64,000 bases of DNA. It comes from Brevibacterium yomogidense (GTDB lineage Bacteria; Actinomycetota; Actinomycetes; Actinomycetales; Brevibacteriaceae). Of the stretch, positions 31,558 to 41,609 are shown one piece after another. The stretch lies in the NCBI RefSeq assembly GCF_900163715.1, contig NZ_FWFF01000001.1, positions 434,001 to 498,000 on the forward strand, given 5' to 3'. Position numbers and translations under genes: made by a program. Within the stretch, counting starts at the first letter, position 1. Each line of letters starts with the position of its first letter. The notes under the pieces were generated by a model. That model saw only the letters and a list, made by a program, of their open reading frames with translations, was not told the origin of the DNA and did not search any database.

Positions 31558-33108
31558 TCAGCCTTCGCGCAGGAGGTAGCGCTGCACCTTGCCGCTGGGC
31601 GTCTTGGGCAGCGACTCGACGAAGTGCACGGTGCGGGGGTAGGCGTGCTTCGAGTACTGCTCGCGGACGTAGGTCTGCATCTCCGCGCGCAGGTCATCCG
31701 TCTCGGACACTCCGTCGGCCAGGACGACGAAGGCCTCGACGACCTCGCCGCGGATGCCTTCAGGATCGGGGCGGCCCACGACCGCGACGTCGACGACGGC
31801 CGGATGGGTGATGAGGACGCTCTCGACGTCGAAGGGGCCGATCCGGTAGCCGGCGGCGAGGATCACGTCGTCATCACGGGCGGTGAAGTAGTAGAAGCCG
31901 TCGCCGTCGACCTTCCCGGTGTCCGCCGTGAGGTACCAGCGGCCATCGTCGGTGAACCGCTCCGCGGTCTTCTCCGGGGAGTCCTGGTAGCCCGTGAACC
32001 AGAGGAGCGGGCTGTTCTCCACGTCGATCGCGATCTGCCCGTCGACGATGCCGGCGGAGTAGCCGGGCATCGGCTGACCCATCGAGCCGGTGCGCACCGG
32101 CTGTGCGATCTCCGGGTGCCAGTTGTTGTTGATGACCATGCCGAGTTCGGTCTGCCCGTACTGGTCGCGCACCTCGGTGCCCAGTGCCTCCTGCGCCCAC
32201 GAGACGACGTCGGGGGTGAGCGGCTCGCCCGCCGATGATGCCCGGCGCAGGTCGATGCCCGTGACGAGGTCCGACTTCGACAGTGTGCGGTAGACGGTGG
32301 GAGCACTGGCGAAGTTCGTCACGCCGAACTCCTTGAGCACTGCGACTGTCGACTCCACGGAGAAGCCGGCCATGAGCTGCAGGCTGCGCCGTCCGGCGAC
32401 CATGGGGCCGAGGATGCCGTAGTAGAGGCCGTAGGCCCACCCCGGATCGGCGGCGTTCCAGAAGACGTCGTCTTCGGTCACGTCGAGCGAGTAGTGGACG
32501 TAGCAGTGGAAAGCGGCGAGCGCGCGGGCCGGCACGGGCACACCCTTGGGTTTGCCGGTCGTCCCGCTCGTGAAGAGCTGGAGCATGGTTCCCCGCCCTC
32601 CGACGGCGACGTTCTCCGCCAGCGGGGCAGCGGCATCGATCCGTGCGTCCAGGTCATCACCGACCTCGAGCACCTCGATGCCCGCGATCGGATCGAGCTT
32701 GAAGCGCTGCGACGGCTCTGTCATGACGAGCGTGGCGGCGGATCCTTCGACGCGCATCTCGATCGCACCGGTCGCGAAGGCCGTGAAGAGGGGGACTTGG
32801 ACGGCGCCCAGCCGCCAGATGGCCAGCAGCGTCTCGACGAGTTCGCGCCTCTTGCTCATGAGGACGGGCACCCGATCGCCCTCCCGCACTCCGTGGTCGG
32901 CGAGCACCGTCGCGAGCCTGCGCGAACGCTCGGCGAGCTGGCCGTACGTGACGTCCTCGGAGCCGAGGTCCTCGTCGATGTACGTGAACGCGACGGCTGT
33001 CGGGTCATGCCGATCGCAGACGAGGTCTGCGACGTCCGCGTCCGGAGTGTCGTAGGTGGCCAGCCATTCGGCCACGTTCTGTTCGACAGAGGGGTTCTGC
33101 GTGCTCAT
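31558..33108 (-). CDS. Acyl-CoA synthetase (medium-chain / acetyl-CoA synthetase-like)
   Basis: This is a 516-residue ANL-superfamily ligase. AMP-binding motif LQLFTSGTTGKPKGVPV is near residue 183, with WNAADPGWAYGLYYG, DQYGQTELGMVINNNWHP, the hinge TARDDDVILAAGYRIGPF, and the C-terminal Lys in PKTPSGKVQRYLL. The ADPGWAYG and YRIGPFDVES blocks are those of the MACS/AcsA2 group, which activate medium-chain or branched acids. It is a single transcription unit reading away from the DUF4352 gene. The 18-bp repeat array begins just after the stop. Confidence 0.9.
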   Translation of the reverse strand: MSTQNPSVEQNVAEWLATYDTPDADVADLVCDRHDPTAVAFTYIDEDLGSEDVTYGQLAERSRRLATVLADHGVREGDRVPVLMSKRRELVETLLAIWRLGAVQVPLFTAFATGAIEMRVEGSAATLVMTEPSQRFKLDPIAGIEVLEVGDDLDARIDAAAPLAENVAVGGRGTMLQLFTSGTTGKPKGVPVPARALAAFHCYVHYSLDVTEDDVFWNAADPGWAYGLYYGILGPMVAGRRSLQLMAGFSVESTVAVLKEFGVTNFASAPTVYRTLSKSDLVTGIDLRRASSAGEPLTPDVVSWAQEALGTEVRDQYGQTELGMVINNNWHPEIAQPVRTGSMGQPMPGYSAGIVDGQIAIDVENSPLLWFTGYQDSPEKTAERFTDDGRWYLTADTGKVDGDGFYYFTARDDDVILAAGYRIGPFDVESVLITHPAVVDVAVVGRPDPEGIRGEVVEAFVVLADGVSETDDLRAEMQTYVREQYSKHAYPRTVHFVESLPKTPSGKVQRYLLREG

Positions 33109-33281
33109 CCTGCTCCTTCGCGATCCGAGAGCCCGGGCGTGCCCCTGCTCTCGATCACAGTCTGGTGCATCGCGTCGGACTGCGCACTCGCGGGGTGGTG
33201 CAGAGGCGCGTCCGGCCAGCCTTCTGGCTCCGAACCATTCCGCGGCCCCGCAGGGATTCTGCGAGACCGCGGAGTATCAGG

Positions 33282-33351
33282 TCGTTCGGAGCGTCACGCC
33301 ACAACGAATCGTTCGAGGCGTCACGTCACGTCAGGTCGTTCGCACCGTCAC
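33282..33351. repeat. 27-bp tandem repeat (~2.6 units)
   Basis: TCGTTCGGAGCGTCACG starts at 33282, TCGTTCGAGGCGTCACG at 33309, and TCGTTCGCACCGTCAC at 33336, an exact period of 27 bp. The last unit runs into the stop codon of the DUF4352 gene at 33348. The 239-bp gap 33109-33347 holds no gene. Confidence 0.75.
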
Positions 33352-34238
33352 TTCGTGCTGATGAAGACGTCGTCGGCGATCATGCCCGGTGCCACGCGCA
33401 GCAGTCCCTCGTCGTCTGCCGGGACCTCGAACACGACGTTCCCGGTACCGGAAGCACCCGTGTACATCTCACCGATCTCGTTGAGCGTCGGCTCCGGAGC
33501 AATGGCCATCGTGTCGTAGCTTTCGACGACGTTGCCGGAATCGGTGAGGTATGAGATGTCGAGGAGGAAGGGATCGCTGGATCCTTCACCGATGTACGTG
33601 ACGTCGACCTCGGCGACCACGTACTTGCTGCCCTCGGCTGCCGGTTCGTTGAAGTCATACCCGGCGAGGACTTCCTCGTCGGCCTCAGCGTTGAAGTCCA
33701 CGACGGTGATCTCCCACTCGTCACCGGTGACCGTCGACCCCAGGGCGGAGGGGTTCTCCCGTGAACCAGCCTCGCTCGTGGCGGCGTCCGCGCCACCGGA
33801 CGACTCGGAGCCCTCGTCGTCGACGGTGGAAGCCCCGGCACCTCCATCGACCTCGTCGGTCACTGCAGCGTCATTCTCCACCACTGACGAATCGGAGCCG
33901 CCGAAGGATTCGTCGACGGCACCCACGATGACGAAGAAGAAGACGAGGACGCCGACGATGGTGCCGACGACGGAGACGATGAGCGCCGTGATGGCCGACC
34001 ACTTCGCCTTCCGCGGGAGGAACAGCCCCACGAGGCTGAGGATGAACGCTATGGGGAGCATTATCCAGCCGATGATGAGGGCACCGGGGATACACGCGAA
34101 GACGAAGCCGATCACTCCGACGATCAGAGCGATGACACCGATGACATTGGTCTGCTTCTTGGGCGGCTGCGACTGCGGATACTGGGAGTGAGGCGGCGGG
34201 GTGTGTGGGTGCGGAGCATACTGTGTCGTCATGCTCAT
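33348..34238 (-). CDS. DUF4190/DUF4352 membrane-anchored lipid/cell-surface-type protein
   Basis: The 296-residue protein starts with a short Pro/Gln/His-rich cytoplasmic segment. Two or three hydrophobic segments follow (NVIGVIALIVGVIGFVFACI, LPIAFILSLVGLFLP, ITALIVSVVGTIVGVLVFFF), as in DUF4190. A Ser/Asp/Glu-rich acidic linker (about 108-160) follows, then a C-terminal DUF4352 immunoglobulin-like domain (EWEITVVDFNAEAD ... KYVVAEVDVTYIG). It is probably an extracytoplasmic protein held by its N-terminus. The function of the family is unknown. ATG 34238 and ATG 34232 are both possible starts. Confidence 0.8.
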   Translation of the reverse strand: MSMTTQYAPHPHTPPPHSQYPQSQPPKKQTNVIGVIALIVGVIGFVFACIPGALIIGWIMLPIAFILSLVGLFLPRKAKWSAITALIVSVVGTIVGVLVFFFVIVGAVDESFGGSDSSVVENDAAVTDEVDGGAGASTVDDEGSESSGGADAATSEAGSRENPSALGSTVTGDEWEITVVDFNAEADEEVLAGYDFNEPAAEGSKYVVAEVDVTYIGEGSSDPFLLDISYLTDSGNVVESYDTMAIAPEPTLNEIGEMYTGASGTGNVVFEVPADDEGLLRVAPGMIADDVFISTK

Positions 34239-34356
34239 GATCTTCCCATGAAGTCATTCAACATTTAACCAACAAGTGTCGTTTTCGAAGGAGTGCCGTC
34301 AAGATCACAAGTGCGGGTCGAGGCAGGGATCGGAAGTCGGAGCACTGGCGATGACC

Positions 34357-37026
34357 TCAGAACGGTGGAGGATCGTCCTCGAATCCCTCTGCGGGTCGCG
34401 GTTCCGGAAGCTGTTCCGGTCGGGGCTTCGGGCTTCGGATCAGTTCGGATGCCACGTGGCCCCACTGGATGTGGACCCTCCGCTGAGCCAACCCATCGTG
34501 GACCAGCGTCGCCAACTGCTCGTCGATGCAGGACCGGTGACGCTTTTCGTGCCGGCCCCGCCGATTCCATTGCGGTCCATCGGTTGCTGCGGCTGCCTGG
34601 GATGCTTGGGTTCCACCCGACGAATCGCTGCCACCCACGGGCGCGGTTCTGAAGAATACGGGGGTGTGGAGACTGCCGACCATGCCGTCGCCCAGGTCGA
34701 AGTGCTCGATCCGCATCGGGATGACCGTCTTGTATCGAACGAGCGGCGTCTCCGGGAACCTCACTCGCCTCTTCGCTTCGACCAGCTTCTGTTCAGCCAC
34801 CGAGAGATTCAGAGCCGCGAACTTCTCGTCCCTGATCAGGTCCCGTTCTCTGAGGCAGGTCGCGTTCTCACGTGCGCGTACGCGTTCCTCTCGTTCATGG
34901 AGATCGCTGCGTGTCTGCTTCACCCACTGGCGCATGCGCCGCTGCTCCTGGAGGAACGGGTCCCGTACCCTCCTCATCGCGGCCTGCAGTTCTTCGCGCT
35001 CACGCTCCTCCTCCAGGAATTCCCTGCCCGCCCGCTCGAACACCGCAGATGCGGCCCGACGGTTCGTGACGGGGTCGACGACGATCCGTTCATCGATCGC
35101 GGCCCGTGCCGCACGCCGCACGTCGGTGTCGGCAGGCGAACAGGCGGCGGTGAGAACCCCTCCGTCATCGACCCCTGGCGCGATCGTGGTCGCCGTCGTG
35201 CCCAACGGAAGTACCCATTCGACGCGGTCATAGCCGGTGCGCCTCATCCGGATGCGGCCTTCGGTCTTCGCCTGATGATGCGAAGCACACAGCGGGTGCA
35301 GATTCGCCGGCTCTGTCCGTTCACCGCGTTCGGGATGGTCGTGGTCGAACGGGATCCCGTGGTCGATCTCGCATTCGCGTGCTGGTCTGCTGCATCCCGG
35401 AAGGGTGCACGTCTGCCATGCGCTCAGCACTGACAACCGAGTCGCTCTGTCGGGTTCATACCGGTGGGCGACATCATCGAGCACCTGCCCCGTGGCGGGG
35501 TCGGTGAGCATCCGGTACCAGAACTTCGAGGCGCCTGCGATGCTGCGGGCCATGTCCGCCGGCAGCGGATGGCCCTCGACCGTGCCGGGCCGGTCGTCCA
35601 GCCCGAGCAGCGTGGTCATGGGCACTGTCACCACGACCGCCGCCTGCTTCCGAAGGATCGTCGCGTCATCAGGGCACACGACATCCACACGGAGGCGCTC
35701 GGAGGAGTCGCCATCGGCGATCCTGGATTCCAGTGTGGTCTGCGTATGCGGCTGTGCTCCGATGAGGAGGTCGAACATCAACTGCCGGAGCGTCCGCTCA
35801 TCCGCCACCCTCAGCTCGCCCAGATCCGGCAGATCACCCGTGCCCGCCTGTGCGGTGGTGTCAGTGCGCGTGACGTTCATGCTCTTCAACTGGTTCTTCA
35901 TGATCGCGCTGGCAGTGGCCTTCGTCTTCGCATGACGCGCCTCGATGACGGCGGCGGGCCCCTGCATGCAGTGCACCGCGAGACCGTCCGGCAGATGCTC
36001 GACCCACACATCACGAGCAGACCGCGCCCGTGCCGCCAGCACGGGCTCCGTATCGAACTGTGCGAGGAACGACACCGCGTGGCGCAGGAACTGGCCGAGC
36101 GAGTACCGCGGGTCCAGACCGGCCAGAAACACATCGAGGTTCTGCAGGTGCGGCAGCGGCAGATGCTTGAGTCTGCGCGTGAGAGCATCGAAACGGTTGT
36201 ACCGAACACGACCGCTCAGCATGGACCGCAGCAGCAACGGCATCCCGACATACGCGGTCAGAGCCTGACCCAGTCGCCTGCGAGAATCACCCGTCCGTGC
36301 ACTGAGCCGTACATTCAGCACAGCTTCATGCTCGCGTTCGAGGAGGTGCTCCGCACGCGGGAGGAACCTCTCCTGACCCTCGAGGTTCGGCAGGCCGGCC
36401 GCGGCGGTGAACGCATTCGGGACGTTCCGCGCACTCGCCGCGGCACCCGACGCCACCACGCGAGCACCCGACGCGGCACCGGACGCCAATCCGCCCGCAC
36501 CGGGCGCCGCCCCGCACGTATCCGACTCGATCCCCGGCTGAGCATCGGACGATTTCTGGTGCGTCTGCTGAGGCACCGAATCGTCCCCGTCATCGGCGAA
36601 GAGTTCTGCAAGGCGATCCGCGGAGCGCCGAAGCGTCACAGCCAGCGAGACCCCGATCGTGGCGAGCTGGACGAGTTCATAGGCGCGGAGACGATCGACG
36701 AGACCCGCATGTGCTGACAGTTCATCCGCGGCCTGTTCACGAATGCGCCCATCTTCAACCGTCGCCGGCACGGAATCAGGGACGGGTACGGCGCCGCTTT
36801 CGGCTCCGACGTCGGGACTGCTGTCGGCGTTGCGGTCGGTGCAGTGGTCGATGCCGCTTTCGACGCCGCTGAAACGTACGTCGTTCAGCAGTTCCCCGAC
36901 GTCAACGAGCACAGGATGTCCATGTGTGACCGCAGCATGCACATCCGCCATCGAACGGACGCCGACTGCGACATGCCGATCCGCGCTCGAAAGACGGCCG
37001 TCCGGTTGCTCCTGCGCTGCGGACAT
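34357..37026 (-). CDS. DUF222 / HNH endonuclease domain protein with long C-terminal extension
   Basis: This 889-residue protein belongs to the actinobacterial DUF222-HNH family. The DUF222 region spans roughly 90-500 and is split by an Ala/Gly-rich insert near 180-210. The HNH nuclease is at about 540-590: CTLPGCSRPARECEIDH, FDHDHPERG, NLHPLCASHHQAKTEG, with the zinc-binding Cys pairs and catalytic His. A further ~290 residues follow, including a charged coiled-coil-like stretch (FLEEEREREELQAAMRRV, KQTRSDLHEREERVRARE), which most family members lack. GGGAGGGGAGCG precedes the ATG at 37026. The biological role of the family is unknown; it is often multi-copy. The region is lower in GC than average. 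Confidence 0.85.
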   Translation of the reverse strand: MSAAQEQPDGRLSSADRHVAVGVRSMADVHAAVTHGHPVLVDVGELLNDVRFSGVESGIDHCTDRNADSSPDVGAESGAVPVPDSVPATVEDGRIREQAADELSAHAGLVDRLRAYELVQLATIGVSLAVTLRRSADRLAELFADDGDDSVPQQTHQKSSDAQPGIESDTCGAAPGAGGLASGAASGARVVASGAAASARNVPNAFTAAAGLPNLEGQERFLPRAEHLLEREHEAVLNVRLSARTGDSRRRLGQALTAYVGMPLLLRSMLSGRVRYNRFDALTRRLKHLPLPHLQNLDVFLAGLDPRYSLGQFLRHAVSFLAQFDTEPVLAARARSARDVWVEHLPDGLAVHCMQGPAAVIEARHAKTKATASAIMKNQLKSMNVTRTDTTAQAGTGDLPDLGELRVADERTLRQLMFDLLIGAQPHTQTTLESRIADGDSSERLRVDVVCPDDATILRKQAAVVVTVPMTTLLGLDDRPGTVEGHPLPADMARSIAGASKFWYRMLTDPATGQVLDDVAHRYEPDRATRLSVLSAWQTCTLPGCSRPARECEIDHGIPFDHDHPERGERTEPANLHPLCASHHQAKTEGRIRMRRTGYDRVEWVLPLGTTATTIAPGVDDGGVLTAACSPADTDVRRAARAAIDERIVVDPVTNRRAASAVFERAGREFLEEEREREELQAAMRRVRDPFLQEQRRMRQWVKQTRSDLHEREERVRARENATCLRERDLIRDEKFAALNLSVAEQKLVEAKRRVRFPETPLVRYKTVIPMRIEHFDLGDGMVGSLHTPVFFRTAPVGGSDSSGGTQASQAAAATDGPQWNRRGRHEKRHRSCIDEQLATLVHDGLAQRRVHIQWGHVASELIRSPKPRPEQLPEPRPAEGFEDDPPPF

Positions 37027-37046
37027 CGCTCCCCTCCCGACAATCC

Positions 37047-37078
37047 CGAACGTGTTCGTTCGACTAGTTCTATTATGC
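37047..37078 (-). promoter_or_regulatory. Promoter region of the DUF222/HNH gene
   Basis: On the minus strand a CATAAT -10-like hexamer (37072-37077) precedes CGAACACGTTCG (37047-37058, a perfect 12-bp palindrome with GAAC/GTTC arms). The arms resemble a LexA/SOS half-site pair, but the spacer is 2 rather than the usual 4 bp, so SOS control is only a suggestion. Confidence 0.3.
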
Positions 37079-37154
37079 ACTCGAACGGCGCGGTGCACAA
37101 GGGGTTTACAAGAAGAGCACGATATACAGCCGGCAGCGATCAGAGACCCCGATC

Positions 37155-37328
37155 ATGCGCACCGCCCCCCGCTGGACCTCGGATGTGCTCCCCCACAACT
37201 TCCACGTCCACGACGTGCAGTTCCAGGTCCTCGACGTCGACGGGCAGGGATCCGAACGCACGCATCGCACTGCCGGACGACGGCGCACACGCATCACTGA
37301 GGACAGCGCGGCTTCTTCTGCTGGGTAA
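37155..37328 (+). pseudogene. Relic of a multicopper oxidase gene
   Basis: One plus-strand frame reads WTSDVLPHNFHVHDVQF followed by QVLDVDGQ. This is the multicopper oxidase copper-binding block (H-N-F-H-V-H-D-V-Q-F-Q-V-L) with its HxxHxH ligand pattern. Only about 25 residues (roughly 37173-37247) align; sequence on both sides in that frame does not look like the family, and a stop follows at 37326-37328. The open frame therefore appears to be a decayed fragment rather than a gene. The gap 37027-37450 otherwise holds the promoters of the HNH and amtB genes. Confidence 0.5.
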
Positions 37329-37379
37329 CCACACGACGACACTGTGAGTGCCATCGAGCATCTATCAGTTGCCACAAGC

Positions 37380-37395
37380 GTAAACCATCAGTTAC
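37380..37395 (+). promoter_or_regulatory. Possible nitrogen-regulator site upstream of amtB
   Basis: GTAAACCATCAGTTAC has GTAA/TTAC arms and contains GTTAC, one half of GlnR-type boxes, 56-71 bp before the amtB ATG. The second GlnR half-site (GAAAC) is not clear. ATCTATCA at 37360-37367 recalls one arm of an AmtR box. Either regulator would suit an ammonium uptake operon; evidence is weak. Confidence 0.3.
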
Positions 37396-37450
37396 TGTCT
37401 GCTCATGCCGGTAGACGACTGGCGCACACAGATGAGTGAAGGAGAGGGTG

Positions 37451-38785
37451 ATGGACGCTGCAGATATCTCGTCCGGCGACACCGCGTGGGTGCTCACGAG
37501 CGCTGCGCTGGTGCTGCTGATGACGCTGGGGCTGTCGTTCTTCTACGGCGGCATGGTGCGCGCCAAGAGCGTGCTCAATATGGTGATGATGTCGATCGTC
37601 TCGATGGGGATCGTGGGCGTCGTCTGGGTGCTGTTCGGCTTCTCGATGGTCTTCGGCGATTCCATAGGCGGGTTCGTGGGGAACCCGTTCGACTTCGCGG
37701 GCCTCACGTCACTCCTGGGTGAGGATGCGGTCGTGGGGACAGTGCCGGCCTTGGTCTTCGTCGGGTTCCAGGCGGCGTTCGCGATCATCGCGGTCGCGCT
37801 GGTGAGCGGTGCGGTCGCCGACCGCATGCGGTTCTCCGCCTGGGTGGTGTTCGCCGCGGTCTGGGCCGTGCTCGTCTACTTCCCGGCAGCCCACTGGGTG
37901 TTCGCAGTCGACGGCCTCGTGTCCGAGTCCGGCGGTTTCGTCGCCAATGACTTCGGAGCGATCGACTTCGCGGGCGGAACCGCGATCCATATCAACGCCG
38001 GCGCGGCAGCGCTCGTACTGGCTGTCATCCTGGGACCTCGGATCGGGCTGCAACGCTCGCCCATGCGCCCGCACAGCCTGCCGTTCGTCATGTTGGGCGC
38101 CGGCCTCCTGTGGTTCGGCTGGTTCGGCTTCAACGCCGGATCCGCCCTGGCCGCAGACCACGTCGCGGCGCACGCCTGGGTCACCACGCTCGCGGCGCCG
38201 GCCGCAGGCATGCTCGCCTGGCTCGTCGTCGAACGCATCCGCGACGGCCGCCCCACGTCACTGGGCGCGGCCTCGGGCATCGTGGCCGGCCTGGTGGGCA
38301 TCACGCCCGCCGCCGCTGCGGTCAGCCCGGTGGGTGCACTGGCGATCGGCGCCGCATCCGGTGTCGGATCCGCTCTGGCGATCGGCCTCAAGAAGAAGCT
38401 GGGCTATGACGACTCGCTCGACGTCGTGAGCGTCCACCTGGTCGCAGGACTCATCGGCACCCTGTCGATCGGATTCCTGGCCGATCCGGCGACCCCGGCC
38501 GAAGCCGCCGGCCTGCTGTACGGCGGAGGCTTCGAACTGCTGGGCGTCGAGGCGCTGAGCTCCGTGGTCGTGCTCTGCTACAGCCTCATCATGACCACCC
38601 TCATCGCGCTGGTCCTGCGCCGTCTCATGGGCGGGCTGCGGGTCAGCGCTCGTGAGGAGTCCTTCGGCATCGACGTGGCCGCCCACGCGGAGTCCGGCTA
38701 CGACTACTCGCAGACACCGCTCACAGCACCGGGCATTACGCGCAGCGTCGTCATTCCGGCACCGGTGCAGCAGGAGGTGAACTGA
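37451..38785 (+). CDS. amtB: Ammonium transporter Amt
   Basis: This 444-residue Amt channel has about eleven transmembrane helices. TAWVLTSAALVLLMTLGLSFFYGG at the N-terminus carries the landmark GLSFFYGGMVR. The first pore His is in FAGGTAIHINAGAAAL and the second in VVSVHLVAGLIGTLSIG, forming the twin-His filter. FGFNAGSAL is also present. The ATG at 37451 follows AAGGAGAGG; a GTG 15 bases upstream is less likely. It is followed after one base by glnK, the classical pair in which PII blocks the channel when nitrogen is ample. Confidence 0.95.
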   Translation: MDAADISSGDTAWVLTSAALVLLMTLGLSFFYGGMVRAKSVLNMVMMSIVSMGIVGVVWVLFGFSMVFGDSIGGFVGNPFDFAGLTSLLGEDAVVGTVPALVFVGFQAAFAIIAVALVSGAVADRMRFSAWVVFAAVWAVLVYFPAAHWVFAVDGLVSESGGFVANDFGAIDFAGGTAIHINAGAAALVLAVILGPRIGLQRSPMRPHSLPFVMLGAGLLWFGWFGFNAGSALAADHVAAHAWVTTLAAPAAGMLAWLVVERIRDGRPTSLGAASGIVAGLVGITPAAAAVSPVGALAIGAASGVGSALAIGLKKKLGYDDSLDVVSVHLVAGLIGTLSIGFLADPATPAEAAGLLYGGGFELLGVEALSSVVVLCYSLIMTTLIALVLRRLMGGLRVSAREESFGIDVAAHAESGYDYSQTPLTAPGITRSVVIPAPVQQEVN

Positions 38786-38786
38786 C

Positions 38787-39125
38787 GTGAGGCTCATCAC
38801 CGCCATCCTGCAGCCGACTGCACTGGACAGCGTCCAGATCGCGCTCGCGCAGCACGGTATCAACGGTATGACCGTCAGCGACTGCTCCGGCTGCGGCCGG
38901 CAGAGCGGGCACCGCGAGGTCTACCGCGGGGCCGAGGTGACGATCGACTTCATCGGCAAGGTCCGCCTCGAGATCCTCGTCGCCGACGTCGATGCCGGCC
39001 CCGTCATCGACGTGATCGCGCAGACCGCGCGCACCGGTGAGGTGGGCGACGGCAAGATCTGGTCGACAGCCGTCGACGAGGTCGTCCGCATCCGCACCGG
39101 CGACCGCGGGGACGAAGCCCTGTGA
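38787..39125 (+). CDS. glnK: Nitrogen regulatory protein PII (GlnK), Val at position 51
   Basis: This 112-residue PII protein integrates 2-oxoglutarate and ATP/ADP and gates AmtB. The fold is well conserved: GMTVSDCSGCGRQSGHREVYRGAEV (T-loop; landmark VYRGAEV), FIGKVRLEILV, and C-terminal signature RTGEVGDGKIW. The residue normally used for uridylylation or adenylylation, Tyr51 in YRGAEY, is Val here, while Tyr46 is kept. Covalent modification by a GlnD-type enzyme at Tyr51 is therefore not possible; control would rest on ligand binding. GTG start one base after the amtB stop. Confidence 0.95.
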   Translation: MRLITAILQPTALDSVQIALAQHGINGMTVSDCSGCGRQSGHREVYRGAEVTIDFIGKVRLEILVADVDAGPVIDVIAQTARTGEVGDGKIWSTAVDEVVRIRTGDRGDEAL

Positions 39126-39136
39126 TCCGCTCCGAC

Positions 39137-39742
39137 TCAGGAGGCGCCGTGTGGATCCGCCGGCTGGTCCTCGGACACGTTCACCGACAGGAAGCGCACG
39201 GGTGCGTTGATGATGCGGGCCGGGCCGTGAATGCCCTCCGCGTCGAAGAGGATGCCATCGCCCACCTCCATTCGGAACGTCGTCTCCTGATGTCGGTAGT
39301 CCATCGAGCCCTCGACGACGTACACGAACTCCGACCCCATGTGCTGGAAGAGGGGGAAGGGCTGACTGTCCTCCGTCAGGGTGACGAGCAGCGATTCGAA
39401 GAGTCCGTGATGTCGGATCACCTGCCCCAGCAGTTGGTACCGGTGTCCCAGGTTGCTGGCGCGCCGCACGGTCTCCGGAGCCTCGCCGGCCTTGGAGAAC
39501 ACGACCTGCGTCTCGTAGTCGGCCGCACGGAAGAGGCTGGTGACCGGGATGCCCAGCGCCTTCGCCAGGGCGTCCACGGTCGCCAGGCTGGCGGACGTCT
39601 GCGCGTTCTCGATCTTCGACAGCATCTGCCGGCTGACGCCCACACGGGCGGCCAGCTCCGAAAGAGTGAAGCCGCGTGCATGGCGCATCTGCCGCGTGGT
39701 CTCCGCGATCGACTGCTCAAGAGACTTGGGCGGCGGAGACAT
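39137..39742 (-). CDS. XRE-family regulator with C-terminal cupin domain
   Basis: This 201-residue protein has an N-terminal lambda-repressor-type HTH (about 8-65; GFTLSELAARVGVSRQMLSKIENAQTSAS, landmark VGVSRQMLSKIEN) and a C-terminal cupin (about 110-190; HMGSEFVYVVEGSMDYRH, FDAEGIHGPARIINAP). Such regulators sense amino acids or polyamines and often control adjacent transport or amino-acid genes. The ATG at 39742 is preceded by GAAGG at some distance; GTG at 39805 would add 21 residues. It lies convergent to glnK and divergent from gdhA, so gdhA is the likely target. Confidence 0.85.
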   Translation of the reverse strand: MSPPPKSLEQSIAETTRQMRHARGFTLSELAARVGVSRQMLSKIENAQTSASLATVDALAKALGIPVTSLFRAADYETQVVFSKAGEAPETVRRASNLGHRYQLLGQVIRHHGLFESLLVTLTEDSQPFPLFQHMGSEFVYVVEGSMDYRHQETTFRMEVGDGILFDAEGIHGPARIINAPVRFLSVNVSEDQPADPHGAS

Positions 39743-40015
39743 CGGCCGTCCGCCTTCGACCTGGGGGCTCAGCTCGTGCCCGGGCGGTTCGTTGTTCGTT
39801 GCCACAGATCCACACCTTCGATTGTCGGCAGCCCCACGGGCTGTCTCTGCCACAGCAATTCCCCCGCGTCCCGAGAGATCCGCGTCCCTCCTCGGAGCGG
39901 ACCACAGGAACGCCTCACGATGCGCGTGTGCACCGATTGTAGTGCGCTCCACCAGCGGTGACGGCCCGCCGTTCCCACGATTGCACGGAGCCTGCGCACG
40001 TGCGTTCTACCAAAT

Positions 40016-41442
<1,427 letters not shown>

Positions 41443-41444
41443 GG

Positions 41445-41486
41445 CAGCCGTCGTCATGCCCGCACTCCCGGGCATGACGACGGCTG
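41445..41486 (+). terminator. gdhA transcription terminator hairpin
   Basis: An 18-bp perfect stem (left arm 41445-41462, CAGCCGTCGTCATGCCCG; right arm 41469-41486) closes a 6-nt loop CACTCC, 18 bp after the gdhA stop. A U-run is not evident, as often in high-GC actinobacteria. Confidence 0.8.
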
Positions 41487-41489
41487 GTT

Positions 41490-41525
41490 GACCCATCACT
41501 GAGGACCTGTCCTCAGTGATGGGTC
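41490..41525. repeat. 36-nt perfect palindrome between gdhA and panB
   Basis: Arms of 17 bp (41490-41506, GACCCATCACTGAGGAC; 41509-41525) flank a 2-nt centre. It starts four bases after the gdhA terminator and lies 85 bp before panB. It could be a second terminator or a cruciform-type protein site. Confidence 0.75.
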
Positions 41526-41609
41526 CGGAGGATGAGACACATCACGCCTGGCACGCCGACTTTCCTACGCTGAGTGAGGACACCAGTGGAGGCGACCAGG
41601 AGGACCACG

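Noticed and set aside
31443..33351. CRISPR array
   Set aside because: The repeats are contiguous without spacers, have 18- or 27-bp periods, and no cas genes are present.
37047..37058. LexA/SOS box upstream of the HNH gene
   Set aside because: GAAC/GTTC arms are present but spaced by 2 bp instead of 4, so it was kept only as a promoter-region note, not as an SOS site.
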